Part shown: positions 21,519 to 33,255 of the stretch, in pieces
Position numbering within the stretch: the stretch's first letter is position 1
How the letters are laid out: every line of letters begins with the position of its first letter
Assembly: GCA_951802425.1 (NCBI GenBank)
Contig: OX637798.1
Location: forward strand, 1,054,001-1,118,000
Direction: 5' to 3'
Length of the DNA: 64,000 bases
DNA from: Clavaria fumosa
Taxonomy: Eukaryota; Basidiomycota; Agaricomycetes; Agaricales; Clavariaceae
Translations under genes and position numbers: made by a program
Notes under the pieces: generated by a model
The model's input: only the letters and a program-made list of their open reading frames with translations
What the model was told of the DNA's origin: nothing
Database searches by the model: none

Positions 21519-24500
21519 TTAATGGCGAGGCCGGAGGTTTCGGGATGCTCTGGAACGTTGTGGACAAGTTTCCAGAGTGTCGTTGTCGGTAGTTTCATTA
21601 TCGGATTCGTCAGATAGTGAGGCAAGTTGATCGGGGTTTTGATCGGCTTCAGTTATTGTATTGGACGCTTTGTATTGTTCATCAGGTGCATCGATATCCT
21701 TCTTTTCTTCGACTGGATCGATGATGGAGGTAATCGGGATTGAGGTATGAGATCGAGGGTAGTATGGGATGATGCGGAATGCTGCGTATCGAATTTTGGA
21801 CACGGCACTGTCAAGCTCTGATAAAATATATGCGCCGTGTTGAGTTCGGCAGACAACTATCATCAGACCGAAAAATCGCAGCTTTGTCTTCTGATTTAAT
21901 TCCATTTCGACAGCCGAATTGCGGATCAGTACCAACGATCCGGTTTGAAATCGTAGTCGACAATCGCGTTCCGATGGCTGTCGATAAACTGTTGAACGGA
22001 TTGCCTTCGGGCCGCGAGAACCTTGGCGGCGATCGTTGCGAGGTCTTCCTCTCGTTTTTGGAGTTGCCGGGCGCGAAGAGCGATTAATTTGGGCGTCGTC
22101 ATCGGAGCATCGGCTGTTGGGATTAGATAGGTTGCTTCAGCTATATCAAACGGAAAAAGTGGTTCTATGCCGTGGGCGATAAAAAATGGTGAATGACCGG
22201 TGGACCGCTGTATTGTGGTTCGTTCAGCCCACATGATTGAGGGTGTGACATCAGGCCATTTCAATTCGTCACCATTTGCGGCTTTGATGAGTGATTCGCA
22301 GACCGAGCAGTGGGCATGTTCAATCACCCTGTTGGCACAGGAGTTGTATCCGGAAATGCGAATATGATGAATTCTGTAGCGTTTTCTGAGGAAGTCGAGT
22401 GCTTTAATAAAAGGTGATCCGTTGTCCGTGATGAGCTCTTCTACCGCTCCCCATCAGCATAGGATGTCCTCAAAAATGAAGGTGCCGATTAATTTAGCGA
22501 TTTCGTTTCGTAGCGGTCATCCTTCGGGATATGCGGATAGCAAGCAACGCGCATGTACGAAAAGTCTGTAGCCGCGAGCTCTGGGAAGGAACATAGTATC
22601 GATATGAACGCAGCAGAATAGTCCGGCTGGGGTGGCGACAGTTGGAGGAATAAAGATTTTTCGGATCTGTCGCGTCTGACACTGATGACAGGTCCGGACA
22701 AACCATTTTACATCTTGATCTAGCATCAGCCACCAAAATTGGTTGAGAAGCCGGCTCCGGATGATGAAGATCCCTTTGTGTCTGAGGGAGTCGTGTGCTT
22801 CGGTAATGATTCGGAGTCGTTTGTAATCCGGAAGTATGAGTTGATGACATCTATTGGGGCGACGACGCCAGAGTTTGTTATCTAAAATAAAAAAATCGGA
22901 TGCTGATCGGATTAGACGGCGGAGCTGAGTGGAATCCAAATTCAAATTTTGCGTTGGATTCCGGAGGAAGGATTCGATGTTACGTATGTGTTGCTCTCTC
23001 TTGTTCGCAGCATCGGATCGGGGGATAAGGATTTCTGGGGAATTGTTCGGGGCAGGTGAATCGTCGCGTAATTCGGTGGAGTTATATAGCGTGGATCCTG
23101 TGTAAACTTTGAAGCAGGTGTCGGTAATGGTAGGAGAGCGAGCTTTGGGCGAAACTGTGATAACCGAAGATTGGGGTGCTCGATTCATGCATTCCATGGC
23201 GAACGCGTAACTCCGATCGATCCAGTCTTCGTGATTTTCTGATTTGGTGTCGTTTTCACCATCCGCGGCATGTCTACGTGAAAGTCCGTCGGCTCCGGTA
23301 TGTTTATCTGCGGGTACGTGAACCAGGTCGAAATCAAACAGTAAAATTGCGGCAATCCATCGGTTCATCGCGGCATTGGGTTGAATGTCTGGGTTATTTA
23401 GCATGCCTTTAATGAACTTTGCATCCATCTCGACAGTGAATTTCGGGAGTCCAGTGAGAAAAATTCGGTATGATCGGAGAGCGCGGAAGAGTCCGTATAA
23501 CTTGATCTTTGCTTGAGAGTACCCGGCTTCGCATTGATTCCAGGTGATGGAGCCAAAGCGGGAGGGATATCGTATTCCATCTTCTCTGATTTGGAATAGT
23601 GCGAAACCGACGGCGATATTTGATGAATCGACGGCGAGGATTACAAGTCGTCCGGAGCGGTAGTCGATTGGTCAGATAGCGGAGGAATTTATTATTGCAT
23701 GTTTCAAGCACTCCATGGAGTTTATCTCTTCTCCCTCGAATTTGAATAGGATGTCCTTTCGGGTGAGGTTGACAAGTGGTCGGGCAAGTACAGCATAATT
23801 TTTTATGAAGTGCCGGAGGAGTCCGCAAATGCCTAAAAACGATCGGACATCAGTTAGCGATTCGCATGGTGGCCAGTCGCGGATTCGTTGAATGTTTGAG
23901 TCGTCCGGGATTCGGCCATCGTATGTGCAGATATGTCCAGTTACGGTTGCTTGTGGTGCGCAAATTGTTGTTTTCTTGCCATTGAAGGTTCCTCCAACCT
24001 TTTTGATCTGCTCGAGTACCCGGTTGACGTTATTCAGGTGTTCCCACACGAATCGTCGTATTTGCGGGTTTTCCGGAATGGTCTCGTATGTGCCGTCCGA
24101 AAGTTCGTATCGAGTTTTTGGGCCCTTGATCGCTACATCGTCTACAAACGGGATGGTTACGTGCGGAATTTCGTCTTGTAGAATATGCGTGACGTCACCG
24201 TGCATAATCTGCGTCGCGTTGGTGTATCCCATTGGGACGCAGGTGAGCCGTTTAGCTCCGAGAGGGGTTTGAAACGTGGTAAGGTCTCGACTTCTCTCAT
24301 CGAGAGATCGCTGATCGAAGGACACAAATAAATCAAGCGATCCGTAGCATCTGCGTCCGGCGAATGATTCCGCAAAAACTTCCATTATCGGGGGAACCGC
24401 GGAATCGCCGATAGTGACTTTGTTCAACGGCTGGAGGTTGTGCACGAGTCGGAGGGACTTTCCGTCTTTCTTCAGAACGCAAAACCACTGCGACCGATAG

Positions 24501-25252
24501 GAGGAGTTAGATTCTTCATAAACGCCGGCAGCGATCTTCTCCTGAATGACTTTGAGAACTTCATCGTAAATACCTGGGGGGATGGGGATATTCTTGAAGG
24601 CCCAGGGCAGGTGTTCAATAGTTGGGATTATTATTGGATCGAAGTATTTTGCATCGAAGTGCCCCTTCTCAGTCTCTTTCCATGCGAAGGCATTTTCCTG
24701 TACTTTGATTAAGTAGTGCACCAACTTTTCCTCTTCTGGCCATAAAAAGCCGGTTGGGTTTGCATTGTGTGCGTCCTTGCGATCCTGTGTATATCGAATG
24801 CCTGGTGTAAAGTCCGGTGGGTGTGTCGGGAGTGTGGGGATATCGGAGAGGGGATCGGGGTGTTGCCGTCGGACAATCCGAAATTCTTCGGGTAGAGTTG
24901 CTTTGATCGGGTTGATACGGTTTGCGACTTTCTTGTATTTCTTTCCAAGGTAAACTGGCATAACGGTGTCCGGAGACGGTGTATTGGTTTCTGAGTTATT
25001 GGGGTACATTACGTGTGTGGTATCGTGGTACACCGGTGTGTATCCGGCGCTGACCAAGGCTTCACATGAAGTGCCCAAAATATCGGCAAAAGGAAGGGGA
25101 TCGACAGGAACTAAATTTTCAAGAGAGGGAGATAAGAGATTGCAAACGGAAGTAGATAGAATAGCTGGAGACTCGTGTTTGGGTATAGCTTCCATGTCCG
25201 CTTTGATTGGAGATGGCTCCGGAATGTTGCAGTGATCCGGGGCTCCAGCTAT
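21519..25252 (-). pseudogene. Pol of element E, copy 1: RT, RNase H, integrase
   Basis: The frame begins where the gag-protease stop lies; the ATG seen in copy 2 is ATA here. RT has the active site FVDD (about 24135), preceded by GSLDLFVSFDQRSL. RNase H (LAVDSSNIAVGFALFQ) lies near 23600 after a frame break at 23672. The integrase HHCC zinc region (HDSLRHKG...CHQC) is near 22760 and HIDTMF carries the first catalytic Asp. A CGA-to-TGA stop at about 22517 and a second break near 21930 follow. The C-terminus ends SRNLRPRH at 21519 without an obvious chromodomain. Confidence 0.8.
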
Positions 25253-27525
25253 TAAAAATCCGGATGCGTTTTCTGAAGTTTGAGGTTTTTCCGGATCGGG
25301 ATACGCTCTTTTGTCGGTACGATGATCCTTTCTCTGGTGTTCGGATCGTTCAGGATCAGGTCTTGGGCACCATGAGGATGGTCGATAGTTTGGGAGCCGG
25401 GAAGCATAAAGAATGGGCGTCCGACGAGGACCTCGCAAGGTAGGGTATCGGCGACCTGCATTTGGACGTGAAACGTGCATGGACCGATCTGCAGGGGAAA
25501 GTTCTTTATTAGTCCGAGTGTCGGGGGGATGGTACCGTGTGAGGACTCCATATGAATTACGCGCTCGGAGTGCAGCGGATTACCGAGCTTCTCCCAAACG
25601 TCTCTTCGCATTGCCATGATCGAGCTGCCTTGGTTGAGCAGGCACTCCGCGGCGATCCGGCTATCCAATATGCCTTCTACGATGTGGAGCGGAGTGGCAT
25701 CGACAGCTACAACAAGATCGGAGGTGTCTGGTGCTGTAATGTTTGTATAAAGCGTATCCTGTATGACGGACGCAGTGACCGGAACACGGCGGGCTGTAAC
25801 CATATCTTTCATCTTTTTGCGGATATCCCCGGAAATAGCGAGTAGCTCGCGGGGGGTGACTCGGACCGGTATATCCAGTGCGTGATCGAAGACCTGTTGG
25901 ACTGTACCCTGATTTTCGATAGGAGCTTGGTAATGGTATTGCACATCGGAGCATTCGGCTTTCTCGGGCTTCGAAGGGCGGGTCGCCAGAGGTGCTGTGA
26001 TGACGACGGCCGGCGGGGATGGCAACGGATTAGCATTTTTCGGGGGTCCGAACTTCTTCTTTCCCTTGTCCATCTTCTTGGCTACCTCCGTTGTAAATGT
26101 TCGAACCATTCTTTCAAGCGTCTCCTCATCATCAAATGCATCTCCAGATGGTTCCTCGGCTTCGGTAACAGAATCTGAAGGATTGGGTGGTTGGGCTTCA
26201 TAAACGGCCGTGGTCGTCGGTTGTGTGTTCTGTGACTGGTATGTTGCGTAATATTTATCAAAACGCTCCGATAGGTTGTTTCCCGCGATAGTGCCTGGCA
26301 AATATCGTCCAGAAGGCAGGCAAATCCTGCCCTCTGTATTCCGAATGCATTTGCCGGACTTGATGTATTTGAGGGCCTTCGGACAGGCACTAACAAAATG
26401 ACCTAGTTCCGAACAGAAATTACACGTCCGGCCTGCAGGGGAATTCGTCGTCTGAGGAGCGGAATGTCTTGCTGGTTCGAGAGACTTGGCTGATAAAATT
26501 GATTCGAGGTGAGCCATTGTGGAAGTGAATGTTGCCAAGGCTGCGGACATATCAAACTCTTCCTTCTTGACCACCGGTTTCGTTTCTCTCCCGGGGGCTG
26601 AAGGTGCGAAGCAGACGGGTCCGGAGAATTGATCGGTTGTCGCAGAGTGCGGGGACGTCTAAGAGAGTAGGAACTCGGCTGCTGCGTGTACTTCATTCAT
26701 GGGGTATGGATCCTCCAGATGGTGATTTGGTAGTATAATAGCGAGCCGGCTTTCGATCCGGTGTCTTGTATGATCCCCAAATCCGAGGATGTAAAGTCGG
26801 TTCCTGTCATTTATAGACATACGTTGGGAAGTGATCAAGTGCGAGGTAATCCGGAGAAAGTCCCGGTAGTATTCTCCATGTTCTGCACGCATGTAAACTC
26901 CCTTTTGCGCCGAGTCCGATATGAAACGGTCCAAATCGGCGATAGAAAACAAGCGACCGCCATCGGAACCTGGGTAAAGACGTCGGACAGCCGCTTTGAA
27001 GGTTTCCCAAGTCCATTCCGGATCCGGGGCTGGTGTGAGGGTCTCCCAGAGGAGGCATGTGTCTGTGTCGAGGTAATGCTTGGCGTACCGAATTAAATCA
27101 GCTTCTGGAACGTCTGGATTAATGCCGGTGAGTACAATGTCGATGTCCTCGAAGTACCGGTTGAGGTGTGTCGGTACTCCGTCGAAGGCAGGAGCCCCGT
27201 GAGCGCCACAGAGCGGATATCTCGGTTGATTTGCCATTTGGATTGGTGCATGGGGAAGTTCTTGTGCGGCGTCGAGAGGGTTCTGTGGTTCATCCGTTGG
27301 AAGTTGTAAGGTGTTCGGTTCGAGGGGTAGTGGTGTGAGTGGCAAGTGCAGTTCTTCGAAGATTGGTGGTATTGAGATAGCCAGGGTTGCAAAACTGGTG
27401 TGAGAATATACGATTGATGAAATACTAGGGATATTCGATGGAAGAAGATGAGAAGTTTCGATAATCTCTCCGGAGGGTTCGATATACAATGTATCCGGTA
27501 TTGGATGCGGGTTCCGAGCTTTCAA
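25252..27525 (-). pseudogene. Gag-protease of element E, copy 1
   Basis: N-terminal Gag (27525-26659), a single in-frame TAG, then the remainder (26656-25252). The CCHC knuckle is CNFCSELGHFVSAC (about 26400). The protease active-site region reads LLNQGSS where copy 2 has LLDQGS; this D-to-N change should inactivate it. The conserved frame continues upstream of 27525 almost to the primer site without an ATG. Copy 1 therefore lacks both a readable Gag and an active protease. Confidence 0.8.
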
Positions 27526-27612
27526 GCAATCGGACCGTCGAGGCTGGTGAGCGGATGAACCTCTAGGGATCCTTGAGGGTGGTAGTGAAGACGTCTTGTT
27601 GAACCCCTCGCG

Positions 27613-27622
27613 GTGGGCTCCA
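27613..27622 (-). other. tRNA-type primer binding site, E int1
   Basis: Reading the minus strand from the LTR end gives ATTC then TGGAGCCCAC. The TGG start and the position four bases inside the LTR fit a tRNA 3'-end primer site. The predicted tRNA end is GTGGGCT-CCA, with U at the discriminator position, a hallmark of tRNA-Cys. The identical site at 35628-35637 serves int2. Confidence 0.55.
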
Positions 27623-27626
27623 GAAT

Positions 27627-28545
27627 TGTAATGGGTAATATGGTTCTTGCTGCAACTGCTTGATTACAGTCAAGTTCTTCAGGGGTTCCTGTAAAGCGTT
27701 TAAGATTCACCAAACACCCTTGAGGATGTGGAGTGTGAGTTCAAAATGTGTGAGGAACAGAAATATACAATGTCCAGAATATTCGGCTATGTGTCCGATA
27801 AAATCCGATAAAAGTGGTGCGATAAGACGAAGGGCCGGCAACGACGGAGGCCAGCAGATCAAAAGTTGCGACGACAAGTGAACTTAAGGGAGGTCTCTAA
27901 GAGACAGAGGGGGTCCAGAAAGCTCCATTTCAGAAAGGTCCGAAGTGTGCTTAAGTACAGTTCTGTAAGTACAGCAAATTGGAATGTACAGAAATGTCCA
28001 GAAAACATATGGAACAGCACCATGTCACGTGAAGGGTTATATGGAGGAGTTATATCACAAGGGAATTGAGTAGCTCGGAGGAATGAAATGTCTGATGAGT
28101 AGCACATGTCCAGACCGCTCGTAAACTGAAGGAAAGTGGGGCTGGTACAGCAAAGGGGTACTAGGAACAATGGGCAAAGTACTGCAAAGGGTTTGAAACG
28201 TTCAAATGATTGAATGGTTGAAAGGGATCACAATATGAAATTTACAGCATGTTATATGAAATAAAGGAATGGGAATGGAATAGTGAGTATGTCGAGCGCT
28301 GACCATGCTGGAGTGATGAAATAGAAAGGCGTGGGCGGTGTGTGAGACCTGCGGGCTGTGATCGTCACGGGGGATTGAAGACCGGGGAGTCCGATATCGG
28401 ATATATATCGGATGCTATCGGACGTTATCGGACGGTGTCGGATGGTTATCAGATCGTATCGCGTGTAATTGCCTTGGATCGCAAAATATCCGGATAGTTG
28501 GTATCTGTCATATTTCCGTGTTTAGACCACATATAATCCTTACAG
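27627..28545 (-). repeat. E LTR 2 (middle LTR, 5' LTR of int1)
   Basis: TGTAATGGG...ATCCTTACA, 919 bp. It aligns along its length with LTRs 1 and 3 but with many more differences than those two show to each other. It therefore comes from another E subfamily or an older copy. Confidence 0.85.
28398..28441. promoter_or_regulatory. Helically phased CGG array in E LTR 2
   Basis: Five perfect TCGGA sites have CGG starting at 28398, 28409, 28419, 28429 and 28439 (spacing 11-10-10-10 bp). Further decayed sites follow (TCAGA, TCGCG), with a reverse CCG at 28391. All CGG triplets therefore face one side of the helix. This is the best-preserved array of the three. Confidence 0.65.
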
Positions 28546-29301
28546 CGGATGACTGCAATGCCTCATCATATGTCGGGATGGGGCGATATTGGAAAATGGG
28601 CAACGGAGGGACGAGGGCGAGGGTGGAGGGTCGGAGTGGGGGCGGACATCGAGCTCCGGGCTGCGCGACAGCCTGGGGACAAGGTAAGTCGTCAATTGGG
28701 GTTTTTGATTCTTAGATTTCTGATCCAGTGAGTAGGAGCACGAGCCGGCCTGCGAAGTGTGCGCCCAGAAATGGTGTTCGTGCTATGGAGTGGAAGGAGT
28801 GGCATGCCGGTGGTGTCGTGCAGTCTCTCAGCTGTATGAGGTAAGTAATATTCTTTTTATTTCTTGATGAACCAATCTGAAAGGTATGTTTCAGGAGTGA
28901 AAGCCGAGAAGGTCATGGTGTCTGGTGAGTTAAGAAAGTATCGGATCCGCGTTAGCTAACGTATTGGCGCAGGTCCGAAGGCGATGGAGGCGAGTGGCAG
29001 CAAGAGGCCGAGGCGAGGTGCGACACGGGCACCGGTTCGTGAGGAGACAATGCCGGAGGAGGAGGAGGACAAGATAGAAGACAGCAACAGCATGGAGCTG
29101 GTGGAGGAGCTGCCGGCGAAGAGGAGGAAGGCGAAGGCAGGTCTCAGCCGAAAGGGAAAGGAGTGGGAGACGGAGCCAGGGGTGTCCGGACGGAAGGCGC
29201 TGGAGAGAGCGCTGGAGATGATGGAAAGGGGCGCTGATCAGGTGAAGGCCGGAGCCGAGCTGCTCCGGATGCTTCTCCTTGGTGAGCCGTCGAGTATGTA
29301 A
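28546..29301 (+). pseudogene. Antisense accessory gene of element E (copy 2), 5'-truncated
   Basis: Homologue of the gene at 20078-21300. The first exon and most of exon 2 are replaced by LTR 2. Remaining exons: 28546-28683, 28736-28840 and 28973-29301 (the small exon 4 is less clear). The zinc cluster has lost its last Cys through a deletion of about 17 bp. The C-terminal exon is intact and conserved (KRPRR, LPAKRRK, ERGADQVKAGAELLRMLL), including many silent differences from copy 1. That suggests past selection on the protein. Confidence 0.65.
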
Positions 29302-29523
29302 TTTATGTATATCTATTTTGTGTTTTTACTTTTTCTTCTTGGATATATTTTTGGCTATGATGTGAGGAGAATTGTATGACGAAGTCTGGGATGAAAAGAG
29401 AATATCGGGTGGGAAGTTTGGACTTGTCCGAAATTTCCATTTTATTTATTTATTTATTTATTTTTTTAGGGGCGTAAATCAGAGAAATGATAAAGGATAT
29501 AAGGGATACGATGGTGAAAATGC

Positions 29524-32500
29524 TCAATGGCGGGGCCGGAGTTTTCGGGTCACTCCGGGGGGTTGCGGATGACTTTCCAGGGCATCGGTGTTGGTAGCTT
29601 CATTATCGGATTCGTCGGATAGTGAAGTGAGTTGATTGGGGTTTTGATCGGCTTCAGTTATGGTATCTGACGCCTTGTATTGTTCAACGGGTTCGTTGAT
29701 ATCCTTCTCTTCTTCGTCGGGATCGATGATGGAGGTAATCGGGATTGAAATATGAGATTGAGGGTAGTATGGGATGATGCGAAATGCTGCGTATCGAATC
29801 TTAGACATGGCGCCATCTAGCTCCGATAAAATATAAGCGCCATATTGAGTTTGGCGGACAACTACCATCGGACCGAAAAATCGGGGCTTCGTCTTCCAGT
29901 TTAGTTCCATTTCAACGGCTGAGTTCCGGATCAGCACCAGGGACCCGGGTTTAAAGTCGTAGTCAATAATTGCATTCCAGTGGCTATCGATAAATTGTTT
30001 GACGGATTGCTTTCGGGCAGCAAGAACTTTGTCGGCAATCGTTACGAGGTCTTCCTCTCGTTTTTGAAGTTGTCGGGTGCGAAGAGCAATTAGTTCGGGC
30101 GTTGTCATCGGTGCATCGGTTGTTGGGATGAGATAGGTTGCTTCGGCTATGTCAAAAGGAAAAAGCGGTTCAACGCCATGTGCAATGTAAAATGGAGAGT
30201 GACCGGTGGACTGTTGTATCATGGTTCGTTTGGCCCACATGATTGAGGGTGTGACATCAGGCCACTTCGATTCGTCACCATTTGCGGCTTTGATGAGTGA
30301 TTCACGAACCGAGTGGTGGGCACATTCGATCACCCCGTTGGCACGAGAATTGTATCCTGAAATGCAAATATGATGAATTCTGTAGCATTTTCCGAGGAAG
30401 TCGAGTGCTTTGATAAAGGGTGCTCCATTGTCTGTGATGAGCTCTTCTACTGCTCCCCATCGGCAGAGGATGTCCTCGAAAATGAAGGTGCTGATTAATT
30501 TAGCGGTTTCGTTTCGTAGCGGTCGTCCTTCAGGATATGCGGATAGTGAGCAACGTGCATGGACAAAAAGTCTGTAACCACGAGCTCTGGGGAGGAACAT
30601 AGTATCAATATGAACGCGGCAGAATAGTCTGGCTGGGGTCGCGACTGTGGGAGGGATAAATATTTTTCGGATCTGTCGTGTCTGACACTGATGACATGTC
30701 CGAACAAACCATTTTACGTCTTGATCAAGCATCGGCCACCAGAATCGGTTGAGCAGCCGGCTCCGGATGACGAAGATTCCTTTGTGTCCTAGAGAATTGT
30801 GTGCTTCGGTAATAATTCCGAGTCGTTTGTGATCCGGGGGTATGAGTTGATGACATCCATTGGGGCAACGACACCAGAGTTTGTTATCTAAAATTAAAAA
30901 ATCAGATGCCGATCGGATTAGACGACAGAGCTGTGTGGAATCCAAATCCAAGGTTTGTGTTGGGTTCCGGAGGAAGAATTCAATGTTGCGGATATGTTGC
31001 TCTCTTTTGTTTGCAGCATTGGATCAGGGGATAGAGATTTCTGGGGAAGTATTCGGGGTGGGTGAGTCGTCGGATGATTTGGTGGAGTTGTATAGCGTGG
31101 ATCCTGTGTAAACCTTGAGGCTGGTGTTGATAATAGCTGGGCTTTCTTTGGGCGAAGCTGTGATGGCAGGAAATAGGGATGCTCGATTGATGCGTTCCAT
31201 AGCGAACGTGTAACTCCGATCGATCCAGTCTTCGTGATCCTCCGATTTGGTGTTTCCCTCACCATCTGCAGCCCATCTATGCGAAAGTCCGTCGGCTCCG
31301 GTGTGCTTATATGCGGGTACGTGAACCAAGTCGAAATTAAACAGCAAAATTGCGGCTATCCATCAATTCATCGCGGCATTTGGCTGAATGTCTGGGTTAT
31401 TTAGCATGCCTTTAATGAACTTTGCGTCCATCTCAATGGTGAATTTCGGGAGTCCAGTGAGAAAAATTCTGTATGATTGGAGAGCACGGAAGAGTCCGTA
31501 CAATTCGATCTTGGCTTGAGAGTACCGGGCTTCGCATTGATTCCAGGTGATAGAACCAAAGCGGGAGGGATACTGTATTCCATCTTCTCTGATTTGGAAT
31601 AGTGTGAAACCGACGGCAATATTTGATGAATTGACGGCGAGGATTACGGGTCGTCCAGAGCGGTAGTCGATTGGTCGGACAGTGGAGGAATTTATTATTG
31701 CGTGTTTCAAGCGTTCCATGGAGTTTAGCTCTTCTTCTTCGAATTTGAATGGGATGTCCTTCCGGGTGAGGTTGACGAGTGGTCTGGCAAGTACGGCATA
31801 ATTTTTTATGAAGTGCCGGAGGAGTCCACAGATGCCTAGGAATGATCGGACATCAGTCAGCGATTCGCAGGATGGCCAATCTCGGATCCGCTGTATGTTA
31901 GTCGAATCGGGGACTCGACCCTCGTAGGTGCAGGTGTGTCCTGTAACCACCGTTTCGGGTGTGCAGATCGTCGTCTTCTTGCCGTTGAATGTTCTGCCTA
32001 CTTTCTTGATTCGTTGGAGCACCCGATTTATGTTATTCAAATGTTCCCAAACGAATCACTGTATTTGCGGATTCTCCAGGATGGTCTTGTAAGTGCCGTC
32101 CGGGAGCTCGTATCGAGTTTGTGGACCCTTGATCGCAACGTCGTCCACAAAGGGGATAGTGACATGTGGAATCTCGTCCTGCAGAATGTGCGTTACGTCA
32201 CCATGCATGATTTGCATCGCATTCGTGTAGCCCATCAGGACGCAAGTGAGCTGTTTGGCTCCGAGAGGGGTTTGAAATGTTGTTAGGTCCCAGCTTCGTT
32301 CGTCAAGAGACCGCTGATCAAAGGAAACAAAAAGATCGAGGGACCCATAGCATCCGCATCTGGCAAACGATTCCGCAAAAACCTCCATAATTGGCGGAAC
32401 CGCGGAATCTCCGATTGTCACTTTATTTAGCAGCTGTAGGTTATGGACTAGCCGGAGGGACTTTCCGTCCTTCTTTAGAACGCAAAACCATTGTGACCGA

Positions 32501-33255
32501 TATGAGGAGTTAGATTCCTCGTAAACGCCAGCAGCAATCTTTTCTCAGATGACTTTGAGAACGTCGTCATAGATACCTGGGGGGATGGGGATATTCTTGA
32601 AGGTCCAAGGCACGTGTTCAATTGTTGGGATTATTATCGGATCGAAGTATTTTGCATCGAAGCGCCCCTTCTTGGTTTCTTTCCATGTGAAGGCATTTTC
32701 CTGTACCTTGATTAAGTAGTGCACCAGCTTTTCCTCTTCCGGCCATAAAAAGCCAGTTGGGTTTGCGTTGTGTGCTTTCTTGCGATCCTGTGTGTATCGA
32801 AGGCCGGGTGTAAAGTCGGGTAGGTGTGTCGGAAGTATGGGGATGTCGGAGAGGGGATCGGGGTGTTGCCGTCGGACAATCCGGAATTCCTCGGGTAGAG
32901 TTGCTTTGATCGGGTTGACGCAGTTTGCGACTTTCTTGTACTTCTTTCCGAGGTAAACTGGCATAATGGTGTCCGGAGACAGTGTATTGGTTTCTGAGTT
33001 ATTGGGGTACATATCGTGTGTGGTATCCTGGTGCACCGGTGTGTATCCGGCACTGACCAAGGCTTCATATGAAGTGTTCGAAATATCAGCAAAAGGAAGG
33101 GGATTGACAGGGACTAAATTTTCAAGAGAGGAAGATAAAAAATTGGGAACGGAGGTAGATAGAATAGCTGGAGACTCGTGTTTGGGTATATATTCCGTGT
33201 CCGCTTTTGTTGGAGATGGCTCCGAAACGCTGCGGGGTTTTGAGGCTCCAGCCAT
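29524..33255 (-). pseudogene. Pol of element E, copy 2: RT, RNase H, complete integrase
   Basis: The start ATG (33255-33253) overlaps the gag-protease stop as TGATG. RT (33255-32040) has FVDD but is broken near 32545 and 32050. RNase H follows (31363-32040) and reads AVNSSN, with the first Asp lost. A CGA-to-TGA stop lies at about 31360 and another break near 31020. The last 475 codons (30951-29524) are open and hold the HHCC zinc region and all three catalytic integrase residues (HIDTMF, ITDNGAPF, ANGVIE). The C-terminus is acidic and ends RKLRPRH. Confidence 0.8.
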
